From Affinundibacterium fentianense (GTDB lineage Bacteria > Pseudomonadota > Gammaproteobacteria > Burkholderiales > Burkholderiaceae_D), in the NCBI RefSeq assembly GCF_018139545.1, contig NZ_JAGSPJ010000005.1, positions 62,001 to 126,000 of the forward strand: 64,000 bases of DNA, written 5' to 3'. This document shows, piece after piece, positions 19,183 to 27,632 of this stretch. Below the pieces are notes generated by a model, which ran no database searches, was not told the origin of the DNA, and was given only the letters and a program-made list of their open reading frames with translations. Numbering within the stretch: the stretch's first letter is position 1; each line of letters starts with the position of its first letter. The position numbers and the translations under genes were made by a program.

Positions 19183-19821
19183 TCAATTTGCGATAGAAAA
19201 GCGTTGGCAAATGTGCTGAGGTTGTTCCAACTCATCGACCATTGCTTGCGCATAGTCTTCAACGGAAATTCGGCTTTCTCCTTGAGCATCGCTGAGGAGT
19301 TGATCTTTACCTAGTCTAAATTTGCCTGTGTGTTGACCAGGTGCAATCACTGCTGCCGGGCTCAGCATGCTCCATTGAATGTTGGTCTCCTCCCTGAGCA
19401 AGTTCAATGCTTGTCGTGCACCTTCCGCCGTGGCTTTGTATTCAGCGGGAAAATGCGGCGTATCAATTAGCTGTAGACCAGGCGCGACTTCAAGTGAGCC
19501 CGCACCGCCAACGACGAGCAAACGTTGAACACCTGCCGCCTTACTCGCGGCAAGCACATTCTTAAAACCGTTGAGGTAGTAATGTAATGTGTCGCTTTGG
19601 GCATGGCCACTAAACGCGCTGATGATTGCATCGTGTCCAATAACTTGCGCACGGAGTTGTTCCAAATTCTGTACGTCGCTTGCGATCGCTAACAACTGTG
19701 GATGACTTGCCAGCTTTTCGGGGTGGCCAACCAAGGCTGATACTTGGTGTCCTCGCTTGAGTAATTCTTGACGAATTGCAGAGCCGATAAACCCTGAAGC
19801 GCCAATAAGTGCAATTTTCAT
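19183..19821 (-). CDS. NAD(P)-binding atypical SDR (NmrA/epimerase-like) protein
   Basis: A 212-residue Rossmann protein. The dinucleotide motif GASGFIGSAIRQEL is at about residues 7-20, and later blocks are VVGGAGSLEVAPGLQL and WSMLSPAAVIAPGQHTGKF. The family is the atypical short-chain dehydrogenases used as NAD(P)H-dependent reductases or redox sensors. AAGGA lies upstream of the ATG. It is divergent from a LysR regulator with paired operator-like palindromes between them, so it is probably a target of that regulator. Confidence 0.9.
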   Translation of the reverse strand: MKIALIGASGFIGSAIRQELLKRGHQVSALVGHPEKLASHPQLLAIASDVQNLEQLRAQVIGHDAIISAFSGHAQSDTLHYYLNGFKNVLAASKAAGVQRLLVVGGAGSLEVAPGLQLIDTPHFPAEYKATAEGARQALNLLREETNIQWSMLSPAAVIAPGQHTGKFRLGKDQLLSDAQGESRISVEDYAQAMVDELEQPQHICQRFSIAN

Positions 19822-19843
19822 AAAAATCCTTTGATATGGTTTG

Positions 19844-19939
19844 TTGAGTCAATACTAAATAAGAGAAATCTGACTGCTGTAATTTCTTGATTCGAAAAGG
19901 CAGTCACGCATTGCAGTATGCATGGGTTTATTGACTCAA
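19844..19939. promoter_or_regulatory. Paired TTGA(C/G)TCAA palindromes between SDR and LysR genes
   Basis: An 11-base inverted match, TTGAGTCAATA at 19844-19854 and TATTGACTCAA at 19929-19939, lies in the divergent gap. Each copy is itself a TTGA-N-TCAA palindrome. The placement fits LysR-type binding sites controlling both the reductase gene and the regulator. Confidence 0.55.
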
Positions 19940-20005
19940 TAAATCGATGAATCTAGAATTCATTGTTCTGAATTTCTTAACAATTGCGTTGTCTGGAGTG
20001 TTGTC

Positions 20006-20914
20006 ATGGCAAGCCTTGATCAAATCGACATGAACGCTTTGCGTATCTTCGACACTGTCGTGGCGGCCGGCAGTTTTACTGCTGCCGCGAATCGACTGGA
20101 TGTCGCCAAAGCAAAAATTAGTGTGCAAATCGCACGTCTGGAACAGCAACTCGGAACCGCATTGTTTGTGCGGACAACTCGACGGATGAATTTAACTGAG
20201 AGCGGAAAGGCCCTGTACGCACATTGTCAGATTTATTTGCCGGCACTGGATGAAACTTTAAGTCAGCTTGCGAATCGTACTCAGCATGAGACTTTGCAAG
20301 GTGTTTTGCGCGTGTCGGCGAGCGTTAATCATGCGAGCCAATCAGTCGCCCCCGCTCTAGCAAAGTTTTCGATTCAACATCCGCAATTAAAAATTGATCT
20401 CCGTACCAATGACAGGATTAGCGATTTAGTCGCAGATGGAATCGATATAGCATTCAGAATGGGCTGGCTAAGAGACTCTTCACAACGTGCGATGAAACTT
20501 GGTGAGTTCCAACAATGGCTGATGGCTGCGCCATCTTATCTTGAGCGTTGCGGAACACCTAAATCACCACAGGAGTTGCGCGAGCACGAATGGATTGCCT
20601 TGTCGCTGTTACCGTCGGCTCTGACATGGAAATTCATCGATCAACAGGGGCAAAGCCAATTGGTGCACATGAAATCGCGCTTACAGGTGGATGCGCCAAG
20701 CACTTTATTGGCATTGCTCGTGCAAGGAGCCGGTGTTTCGGTCATGGACGAGATGAGTGCGCAGGCTGTGATCACCTCTGGAAAACTACAACGCTTATTG
20801 CCGGAATGGCGCCTAAACCCAGGTGGTATTTATGCTGTCTTGCCACCTGGACGTCATGTGCCAACTAATGTCAGAGCGTTCATCGATTTTTATCGGCAAT
20901 TCCTCGGAATTTAG
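20006..20914 (+). CDS. LysR family transcriptional regulator
   Basis: A 302-residue LysR protein. The N-terminal helix-turn-helix (residues about 1-65) reads MNALRIFDTVVAAGSFTAAANRLDVAKAKISVQIARLEQQLG. It is followed by the substrate-binding domain with DLRTNDRISDLVADGIDIAFRMG and PEWRLNPGGIYAVLPPGRHVPTNVRAFIDF. This subgroup (CrgA/YafC-like) often controls adjacent oxidoreductase genes. GGAG precedes the ATG. It is divergent from the SDR gene and ends 21 bases from the convergent DUF475 gene. Confidence 0.93.
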   Translation: MASLDQIDMNALRIFDTVVAAGSFTAAANRLDVAKAKISVQIARLEQQLGTALFVRTTRRMNLTESGKALYAHCQIYLPALDETLSQLANRTQHETLQGVLRVSASVNHASQSVAPALAKFSIQHPQLKIDLRTNDRISDLVADGIDIAFRMGWLRDSSQRAMKLGEFQQWLMAAPSYLERCGTPKSPQELREHEWIALSLLPSALTWKFIDQQGQSQLVHMKSRLQVDAPSTLLALLVQGAGVSVMDEMSAQAVITSGKLQRLLPEWRLNPGGIYAVLPPGRHVPTNVRAFIDFYRQFLGI

Positions 20915-20935
20915 CGCGGGCTGTTTGAACGAAAG

Positions 20936-21976
20936 TCAATTTAAGTGGGTCGTAGCTTGCTTGTGTTTGATAGACGACCATAGAGAGGCTGCAATGAATG
21001 CAACACCAATTAAACCGGTGACGATTTCAGGAATATGAAATTGCATACTTGCGAACATGATGAGTGCCAAAATCCCAATTGCATAATGTGCACCGTGTTC
21101 GAGATAAACATATTCTTCCAACGTACCTTGGCGTACCAAATAGATAGTGAGCGAGCGTACAAATAGCGCGCCGATTGCTAAGCCTAACATGATGATGACA
21201 ACGTCACTTGTAATCGCAAACGCACCGATCACACCATCGAATGAGAATGAAGCATCGAGTACTTCTAAATATAGAAAACCTCCTATGCCGCCACTTTTGA
21301 CAATGGCACCGACATTCACATCGGTCGCTTCCTCTTTTTCTAAGAGCCCACTTATAAAATCGACTGCGACATAAGTGATCACTCCCCAAATACCAGAGAG
21401 CAGAACAGCATAGGCGCGCCCTTCTTCAACCAAGCGGGTACTCGCCACGACCACGAGTAATGCAATCAACACAGGAATAGAACTAATTGTTCCAAAGTGT
21501 GCAATGCGCTTTTCGATTCCGCCTAGCCAATGAAACTGCTTGTCCGCATCGAATAAAAAATTCAGAAAAACCAAGAGTAAAAATATGCCACCAAATGCAG
21601 CCACTTCGGCATGGTGGCGTATCAAGTGCGTCGAAAATTCTTGTGGTTTGTCGATTGCAAGTGTCCATACTTGCGTGACGTCGAGATCCGCCGCAAACGC
21701 GACGATAACCAGCGGGAAAATTAAGCGCATGCCAAATACGGCGACAATAATGCCGACCGTCAAAAACAGTTTTTGCCAAAAAGCATCCCAACTTTTTAGG
21801 ACAGACGCGTTCACAACGGCATTATCGAAAGAAAGTGAAATCTCTAAGATCGCGAGAATCAAAGCAATGCCAGTCGCGCTCAGTGCAGCGTTGACCCCGC
21901 CATGACTAAATCCCCAATAGGCAGCGATGCAAAGGCAAATAAAGGAAATCAAAAAAGAAAAACGAAAATGCTGCAT
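20936..21976 (-). CDS. DUF475 (TerC-like) integral membrane protein
   Basis: A 346-residue protein with about nine hydrophobic segments. It contains the family blocks EISLSFDNAVVNASVL and EVLDASFSFDGVIGAFA, whose acidic residues in helices resemble TerC/Alx proteins implicated in metal-ion export. DUF475 proteins are related to this group; manganese or other metal handling is an inference. The upstream region (21977-22331) was checked for a yybP-ykoY manganese riboswitch; no convincing core was seen. It starts with ATG and ends close to the LysR gene. Confidence 0.9.
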   Translation of the reverse strand: MQHFRFSFLISFICLCIAAYWGFSHGGVNAALSATGIALILAILEISLSFDNAVVNASVLKSWDAFWQKLFLTVGIIVAVFGMRLIFPLVIVAFAADLDVTQVWTLAIDKPQEFSTHLIRHHAEVAAFGGIFLLLVFLNFLFDADKQFHWLGGIEKRIAHFGTISSIPVLIALLVVVASTRLVEEGRAYAVLLSGIWGVITYVAVDFISGLLEKEEATDVNVGAIVKSGGIGGFLYLEVLDASFSFDGVIGAFAITSDVVIIMLGLAIGALFVRSLTIYLVRQGTLEEYVYLEHGAHYAIGILALIMFASMQFHIPEIVTGLIGVAFIAASLWSSIKHKQATTHLN

Positions 21977-22331
21977 ATTTAACCCAAAAAAATGCGAGAA
22001 GGCTGGAGGGTGCCATAGCTTCGCCTATGTAAGCAAGTGAGTTTGAACCTAGTATTGTCGCTGCGGCGCATCGATTGTACACAGTCGCTAGCAAAATATG
22101 AAAGTGCGACCACTCCTTATTTGGGGTTGAGTAAGGTTTGGGATTTGAACCATCCCTCTTTTACCGTGACTTTGCGGATGAAGGCAGCTAGTTAAGAGAG
22201 CCATCGCGTTTCACATGAATTTCACTGTCACCTCACGCTAACTTCACTGACGTAATTTACATTGACGGTTCTTTCTTTTTGTTATTCTGATACTTTCTTT
22301 TTGTTATTCTGATAGATAGGCTTTGTCAATT
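21977..22331. other. Divergent intergenic region
   Basis: About 355 bases upstream of both the DUF475 gene (minus) and the B12-binding-like ORF (plus). It holds a 22-base tandem duplication at 22271-22314 and a T-loop-like string near 22140 that does not fold into a tRNA. No RNA gene recognised. Confidence 0.5.
22271..22314. repeat. Exact 22-base tandem duplication
   Basis: The unit beginning CTTTCTTTTTGTTATTC occurs twice back to back (22271-22292 and 22293-22314). It ends 17 bases before the ATG of the downstream small gene, so it may affect that gene's promoter or leader. Confidence 0.9.
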
Positions 22332-22685
22332 ATGCAAACTCATTTTCTCTTAATTAACCCGCCTCAGACTTGCATTGGTCGTCGCTTCCCGCAAGAATCG
22401 ATACTGCCCTTTGCGATGCAGGAGCTTAGTAAGGCCCTACTAAACGCAGGCTTTTCAGTTGAGTTATTGGATGCCGAGTCAGATCGTCTGTCTCTATTCA
22501 AGATAGTACAAGCGACTCGTCGATACGCGCCTCAATGCGTCTTGATTGGATATAAGGACGTGTCATCAGCGAACCCCATTGGTTCGATGCTATGCACGAT
22601 GCTGCGGGCCATTTTGCCGCGTTTGCCTGTGATTGTGGACGTAGGCAATTGGCACAATCTAGATGTGTCATCGACCTCTTGCTGA
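22332..22685 (+). CDS. Lone cobalamin-binding-like domain, possible radical SAM remnant
   Basis: A 117-residue product from the ATG at 22332. The pattern FLLINPP, then FAMQELSKALLNAGFSVELLDAE, ARRYAPQ-type helix and VLIGYKDV, and finally LPVIVDVGNWHNLD, matches the N-terminal B12-binding-like Rossmann domain of BchE/HpnP-type radical SAM enzymes. The protein stops where the linker to the radical SAM barrel would begin, and no CxxxCxxC motif follows. It may be a truncated remnant or a solo domain. A hairpin overlaps the region after the stop codon. Confidence 0.6.
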   Translation: MQTHFLLINPPQTCIGRRFPQESILPFAMQELSKALLNAGFSVELLDAESDRLSLFKIVQATRRYAPQCVLIGYKDVSSANPIGSMLCTMLRAILPRLPVIVDVGNWHNLDVSSTSC

Positions 22686-22724
22686 CAATCGGCGGTTTCC
22701 TAAAGAGCTTGTGTCCGCCGATTG
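22686..22724. terminator. Hairpin between convergent genes
   Basis: A 10-bp perfect stem CAATCGGCGG / CCGCCGATTG with a 19-base loop lies directly after the stop of the B12-binding-like gene and before the end of the DUF4214 lipoprotein gene. There is no T-run, so it is only a possible terminator. Confidence 0.5.
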
Positions 22725-22733
22725 TGGATGACC

Positions 22734-24281
22734 CTACTTAGTAATTGATACCTTTGTCGCTACGGTGAGGGCATCATCGGCCTCGATTTTGGCGATGAGT
22801 CCCCGTGCGCTACTATCGGCAATATGCCAAGTATAACTCACGGTATCGATACCATTACTGGTGTTGATGTGTTTAATTTTGCAAGTCGAAAAATTACCTG
22901 CTGGAACACTAATTGTCTCAGTGCCGAGAAAGACTAACGTTTCTGTAGAACTTGACTGCGAGACGTTGGTCGATCCTTCCATTTCCTGTTTTACCGTATA
23001 GGTTTGGGTGTACGCTTGGTTCAATGCTAAGGCAAATGGAAAGACTTCGGGCGGTGTCATGGTATTTGTTACGACATAGTTCATATTACCGAACTTGGTC
23101 GACAAAATACTTCCATAAGTAGTGACCGCTGCATCGCTCACTGAAATATAGCTTTTTACTTGACTCTTGATGCCTGCTGAGGGACCTGTCAGCATTAAGG
23201 TGTCCGCGACAAATTCTAGAGCGCTATATCCTTTAAAATTGGTTGTCCCATTGAGCGAATAGCTTACCGCATAACTTTCACTGAGCCCGCTTGGCCTCAT
23301 GGTTGTCGTCATTTCGGTGTAATGTTTGACGCCTTGTTTGAACAGTTCGAGATTAAAACAGTTTCTTGAATCACCTTGGCCACTTCCTGTGTCGTCGATC
23401 GGAGGCGTCGTCGAAAGCAAGTTAAAACTGATGTCTTTCACGTTGATATACGATTTTGCAGCGGTCATATCATCGGGTTTGACCAAGGCGGCGATCGCTA
23501 TTCCTTTGCTGACGGTGTCAGTTGGACTGACATATCCTAGTCCCTGTTCTACTGCGAAATACGTACCCACGGTTATCTTATTGTCGAGTAATTGCGGCAC
23601 CCAGCCCCAAGTTGGATTGCCTGCAAAACTGTGCGCGGATTCCAACATGGTATTGACTAGGATACCTTTGCTCTTGCGACCTGAGTCCAGCTCAGCTGCC
23701 CAATAGTTGACTTCTTCATTCGAAGGGGCACTACTGCCGGTTCGACCTAATACATTCTTGTAGATAATTTTGACAAATTCTGAGCTACTCATATTGCTTG
23801 AGTAGCCAGTGAGGTCCGGGTATTGAACCGCCGCATTGTAAAAATTATTAGCGAGCTGATTGCTCGTCATGCCATTTTTGATTTCCGACATCCAGTAAAC
23901 CATGCCATCCGCGTCTGGAACGCGATTGAAAAAGGCGACATACAATTCAATCAAATTGCGAGCACTCGTCGCGGGCATCGTACGATAAATATCAGCGACT
24001 TCTAAATTCAAAGTCATGTCGGTGAATTTCAAATGGGCATTTTTTGCGACAACCGTGCTATTTGCGCCACCATTGATTTCTTTGACTTCAAATCCTGAAG
24101 TGGTGCGCTTGACTGTGTAATTGTTTCTCGCACCAGCAAAGGTAATTGCCGTACTTGCTGGAGCGGCTTGCATCGCAGAGCTTGCATTTCCAGTGTCGGT
24201 TTGACCGCCGCATGCACAAAGTGTCGCAGCCAGGATGCTAAGGCTAATACTGTGGGTGAATTTGCGATGCGGTTTGAACAT
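22734..24281 (-). CDS. DUF4214 domain lipoprotein
   Basis: A 515-residue protein with a lipoprotein signal (MFKPHRKF, hydrophobic core, LCAC box with Cys about 24). DUF4214 units lie at about residues 105-230: LIELYVAFFNRVPDADGMVYWM and IIYKNVLGRTGSSAPSNEEVNYW. The C-terminal half (from about 315) is beta-rich with TETLVFLGTETISVPAGNFSTCKIKH, a pattern seen in extracellular or periplasmic proteins of unknown role. Unlike the two other DUF4214 proteins in the window, it lacks RTX repeats and is predicted to be membrane-anchored rather than type I-secreted. Confidence 0.88.
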   Translation of the reverse strand: MFKPHRKFTHSISLSILAATLCACGGQTDTGNASSAMQAAPASTAITFAGARNNYTVKRTTSGFEVKEINGGANSTVVAKNAHLKFTDMTLNLEVADIYRTMPATSARNLIELYVAFFNRVPDADGMVYWMSEIKNGMTSNQLANNFYNAAVQYPDLTGYSSNMSSSEFVKIIYKNVLGRTGSSAPSNEEVNYWAAELDSGRKSKGILVNTMLESAHSFAGNPTWGWVPQLLDNKITVGTYFAVEQGLGYVSPTDTVSKGIAIAALVKPDDMTAAKSYINVKDISFNLLSTTPPIDDTGSGQGDSRNCFNLELFKQGVKHYTEMTTTMRPSGLSESYAVSYSLNGTTNFKGYSALEFVADTLMLTGPSAGIKSQVKSYISVSDAAVTTYGSILSTKFGNMNYVVTNTMTPPEVFPFALALNQAYTQTYTVKQEMEGSTNVSQSSSTETLVFLGTETISVPAGNFSTCKIKHINTSNGIDTVSYTWHIADSSARGLIAKIEADDALTVATKVSITK

Positions 24282-24460
24282 AGTGAGATTCCCGTAAAAG
24301 AGTGATGTTGTTTAAATTAAAACCATGATTGTAATGGAATGATGGTGTTAATATGTCAATTAATTGTACGAATTATATGTAAGAAAATGTAAGTAAAGCT
24401 CGGCCATGGATGCAACGCATCCACTACAATGTCCCTAATTTAAACATCATTGCTTTTATT

Positions 24461-25159
24461 ATGGCCAGACTGCCTCGCCTTGTTATTCCTCAGCAAGTTC
24501 ATCACATCACGCAAGCGGGTATCGATGGCAAGATTATTTTTGTCGATAATGCGGATTACATTGCTTTCACTGACTGGTTAAGAAGCGCAGCGAAACAGTT
24601 TGGCATTCAGATCCATGCCTATGTGATCTTGCCTGACAGGCTGCATTTGCTAGCCACTCCCAGTGATGAAGTGGGACTAGGAAAAATGATGCAGTGGCTG
24701 GGTCGTTACTATGTCCCGTATTTCAATGCGAAGTACAAGCGCAGCGGCTTACTTTGGCAAGGTCGGTTCAAAGCGACCGTATTGGAGGCTGAAAACTATT
24801 TTCTGCCCTGTTCTGTGATGATAGAAGAAATGCCTGTTCGCGCTGGTTTGGTGCACGAGGCATCAGCTTACTTGTGGTCCAGTTGCCAACATCATTTAGG
24901 TGCGCGAATTGATCCTATTGTTGCCGATCACGCGATGTATTGGGGAATGGGGAATACACCTTTTCAACGTGAGGCGGCCTATCGTCAATTACTAGACAAA
25001 GGATTGTCCGCAAATGAAATGACTACGATACAACAAGCCACCAACAAAGCTTGGGTTTTAGGTTCTGATTCGTATAAAAATCAAATGGCGAAATTAACAG
25101 AGAGACGGGTTGAGCCGATGCGGCGCGGGCGCCCACGGAAAGCTCTTCGTCCAGAGTAA
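24461..25159 (+). CDS. RAYT/Y1 transposase relative lacking catalytic residues
   Basis: A 232-residue protein of the REP-associated tyrosine transposase family (IS200/IS605-like Y1 domain), recognised by MARLPRLVIP at the N-terminus, IHAYVILP, GRYYVPYFNAKYKRSGLLWQGRFKA and MPVRAGLV. In active members the HUH motif is within NHVH; here it reads DRLH, so the first His is Arg60. The catalytic Tyr of the family block YIELNPVRAG is replaced: the block reads MIEEMPVRAG, with Met120. Both core catalytic elements are thus lost while the frame is intact. ATG 24461 matches the family start, although a longer frame exists to 24410. It is probably catalytically inactive and perhaps repurposed. Confidence 0.88.
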   Translation: MARLPRLVIPQQVHHITQAGIDGKIIFVDNADYIAFTDWLRSAAKQFGIQIHAYVILPDRLHLLATPSDEVGLGKMMQWLGRYYVPYFNAKYKRSGLLWQGRFKATVLEAENYFLPCSVMIEEMPVRAGLVHEASAYLWSSCQHHLGARIDPIVADHAMYWGMGNTPFQREAAYRQLLDKGLSANEMTTIQQATNKAWVLGSDSYKNQMAKLTERRVEPMRRGRPRKALRPE

Positions 25160-25237
25160 AAAGAAGAATCGGTGAGTGGACTTTCCAATCTGGCTTGGGT
25201 TTGGTTAGCCGGGGTGAAATTTTAAGCATTCTCAGGA

Positions 25238-25268
25238 TAAAAAAATCCCCGGCGAATTCGTCGGGGAT
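25238..25268 (-). terminator. Terminator of the SYLF lipoprotein gene
   Basis: A stem ATCCCCG / CGGGGAT around a 10-base loop, with an A-run on the plus strand that becomes a T-run on the minus strand, lies about 70 bases after the stop. Confidence 0.8.
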
Positions 25269-25336
25269 CACTGAGCGTCACTTTATTATCCGTGGATTTT
25301 TTGCTGTGCTTGGCGCTTAGTCGAGCTTGATGGAGT

Positions 25337-25912
25337 TCAATTAAGCTCATCGTCTTTATAAAATTTTGTTCCTTTGACGGTTGCTTGCAAGGCCAATCCT
25401 GCTTCAGTAATTTGGTAAATGGTAATCCCCGCGATAGTGACTTCACCACCTACCGCAGCGCCTTTGTCGCCTGCTTTGGCAGCAGCATCTGCGTGCGCGC
25501 CAAATTCCCAGCCTGAATTCACAAATTGATCAAACGCTTCTTTAGTATGAAAAACGAAGATAGTTCGAACATCTTTGACCCCAGCACCCAAGCCCACGCC
25601 TGCTTCGGCCATACGCATATACACTTGTTTACCATTCTTATCTTTTGCCACGCCGTATCCACCGCTAAAACTCGCGATGAGAAGATTCACATTGGCTGTG
25701 CTAAAGACGGCGGTGCCGTATCCGGCGGCAACTTTGGCTTTGGCATCGGCACGCGTCTTATATAAGGTAGCAAGAGCATTGTCGCGCATGGATTGGACTG
25801 CTTGGCGTTTTTCGCTAGGTGTATTGCCTTGGGTGGTCGCGCAACCTGCGAGTAGCCCCCAACTTAGAACAGCGACAAACAAGGAACGATGAATTGTGGC
25901 GAATCGGCGCAT
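25337..25912 (-). CDS. SYLF-domain (YSC84) lipoprotein
   Basis: A 191-residue protein with a lipoprotein signal ending LLAGC (Cys about 24). The SYLF/YSC84 domain follows: KAKVAAGYGTAVFSTANVNLLIASFSGGYG, then MRMAEAGVGLGAGVKDVRTIFVFHT and TIYQITEAGLALQATVKGTKFYKDDEL at the C-terminus. SYLF domains bind phosphoinositides in eukaryotes; the bacterial role is unclear, probably envelope-associated. It is a stand-alone gene followed by a terminator. Confidence 0.9.
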   Translation of the reverse strand: MRRFATIHRSLFVAVLSWGLLAGCATTQGNTPSEKRQAVQSMRDNALATLYKTRADAKAKVAAGYGTAVFSTANVNLLIASFSGGYGVAKDKNGKQVYMRMAEAGVGLGAGVKDVRTIFVFHTKEAFDQFVNSGWEFGAHADAAAKAGDKGAAVGGEVTIAGITIYQITEAGLALQATVKGTKFYKDDELN

Positions 25913-26130
25913 AGATTTATTTCCAAGGTGAGGGTGGATTGATTTGAGTCCATCTGTATCAATGAAGTACAGGCTATTAAGTGTACACGAATAAATCTTG
26001 CATCAGCGCTTGTTCGATTGGCACTGCATCTTGGCGTAAAGAATGCGCCTTTAGATAACAACGCCTCTCATCAAGTCACTCGGTACAAAAGAAGAGATTT
26101 AGGTCGGACCCAAGTCTCATGACACGAGAT

Positions 26131-26829
26131 TTATTCACCAACCAATTGAACCGCGTCAATCTCTTTGTATCCTCGTTGCAAATTGTTTGCCAAAGTGAGC
26201 TTCACTGCTTTTGCTTTGTAGGTCGTTTTTTCAAAACTACGCACAAACCAAGTACGGTTGCCGCGCCGATCTTGCTTCTGGTCGCTAATACCCTCCCAAA
26301 CGGTATTCCATTTTCCGTCTGTACTCTGTAGCTCGATTTTGCTTATCGCTTCAACTCCAGCACCATTCTCAAAAATGATTCTCACTTCGCTTGCAGAGAC
26401 CGGTTTTTCGTAGCTCAATTCTAGCCAATCAAACCCCATATCCTGACGATTGTTGGTCCACGTCTTACCATCTACGCTACCTTTGGTATTGACTACAGCG
26501 TTCGTTGAAGAGGGGCCTGAACGTTGATCGTCGCCAAAAGTAGAACTGGCTTTTGCGTCAATCGCCCATTGCGCCTTGGTATCATTTAAATACTGATCTT
26601 CCATACTGGCATAAGCCATCAACTGTTTTTTTCTTTCTAGTTCTTGCTCTGCTTCGCTAGGTTCAGGATTGGATGCTGCTGCTTGTGTTGCAGGCGCATT
26701 GGCTTGGGCTGCGGATGCTACTTCAGTGGACATCGATTGACTGGCGGCTGGCGTGTCCGCAGATTTTTTATGGCATGCTGAGACCAAAATACAGGTGAGA
26801 GTTAAAAGAAGATAGGAAATTTTTTTCAT
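26131..26829 (-). CDS. Lipoprotein with discoidin-like (galactose-binding-like) domain
   Basis: The start at 26829 is preferred: it opens a lipoprotein signal (MKKISYLLLTLTCILVSAC, Cys 19). The upstream frame back to 26895 would bury it. An Ala/Gln/Ser/Glu-rich linker to about residue 75 leads to a C-terminal domain with WAIDAKASSTFGDD, the NNRQDMGFDWLELSYEKPV stretch and the closing EIDAVQLVGE. This layout resembles F5/8-type discoidin or galactose-binding-like domains of cell-surface proteins. Ligand unknown. Confidence 0.75.
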   Translation of the reverse strand: MKKISYLLLTLTCILVSACHKKSADTPAASQSMSTEVASAAQANAPATQAAASNPEPSEAEQELERKKQLMAYASMEDQYLNDTKAQWAIDAKASSTFGDDQRSGPSSTNAVVNTKGSVDGKTWTNNRQDMGFDWLELSYEKPVSASEVRIIFENGAGVEAISKIELQSTDGKWNTVWEGISDQKQDRRGNRTWFVRSFEKTTYKAKAVKLTLANNLQRGYKEIDAVQLVGE

Positions 26830-27158
26830 AGTGACGTTGAGTATTGATAGGTCGAAGGGGAAAATGACGAAAAAACATGTTTTAACGTTCGCCATTCTAG
26901 GGGAATCGTTTTGGAATTTGCGTAAGAATTTGTAAAGAACTCGTAATTTGCAGACAGAGGGTGAGCTATTTCCGATGGTCGGTTGTATGTCCTAGATGTA
27001 TCTCATGTGTGGTTGATCGTTTGGGAATGCGGTTGACCTGTTTGTGGAATACAACAATCACCTTGTGAATCACTGTGACACTAGCCGATGCAGACATGGA
27101 TTGCTTACAGTTGAAATGCGATTTGATAAGATGAACGCCCGTCCAAAGAGTGTTCATT
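26830..27158. other. Divergent intergenic region without a recognised gene
   Basis: About 330 bases separating the discoidin-like lipoprotein gene (minus) from the next plus-strand gene. It is AT-rich near the lipoprotein start. It presumably holds promoters for both; no strong promoter match, RNA gene or repeat was seen. Confidence 0.5.
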
Positions 27159-27578
27159 ATGCGCTTTACACCCAATCAGCATGGCTATTATCAACTCCGT
27201 TGGCAGGGCGATGTCATGATTGTGAACTACAGCGAAACTTGGAACGAAATCACGGTTCGCAAATTACATCAGGAAGCGCGCCAATCTTGGGAGGCTCGTG
27301 GGCTTCGATCTTGGGGATTTCTTAGTGATGCCAGTGAATGGACCGGTGCAACGCCGCAAGCGATAGAGGAATGGTGGCTGTTTTTTGAAGACGGCGTGCA
27401 ACATGGGATGCGTGCTTTTACTGGCATCTTGTCGAATGAACTGCAGGCACTATTATTAAATCGACTCACTGAAAAAGCCCGTGCATTGGTTCCCTATCAA
27501 CAGAGTGAAAATATTGACCAAGCACTGAACTGGCTGAACCAACAAGGCATCCTTGATCGACCTTTTGAAGAGAGCTGA
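27159..27578 (+). CDS. Hypothetical 139-residue soluble protein
   Basis: From the ATG at 27159 (a GTG nine bases upstream is an alternative). The product starts MRFTPNQHGYYQLRWQGDVMIVNYSETWNE, has the block WGFLSDASEWTGATPQAIEEWWLFFEDGV, and ends with a helix-rich tail. The order of strands and helices recalls the STAS/SpoIIAA-like proteins that carry a sensor-like fold, but the assignment is weak. No signal peptide or membrane helix. Function unknown. Confidence 0.7.
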   Translation: MRFTPNQHGYYQLRWQGDVMIVNYSETWNEITVRKLHQEARQSWEARGLRSWGFLSDASEWTGATPQAIEEWWLFFEDGVQHGMRAFTGILSNELQALLLNRLTEKARALVPYQQSENIDQALNWLNQQGILDRPFEES

Positions 27579-27632
27579 ATTTCATTTTTCTCCGTTTAGC
27601 CGGTCGATTTTAAAGTTAGAGCGCGAGGATAT

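Noticed and set aside
21977..22200. yybP-ykoY (manganese) riboswitch or tRNA upstream of the DUF475 gene
   Set aside because: A T-loop-like string near 22140 lacks a matching acceptor stem and proper loop, and no yybP-ykoY core was seen in the minus-strand leader.
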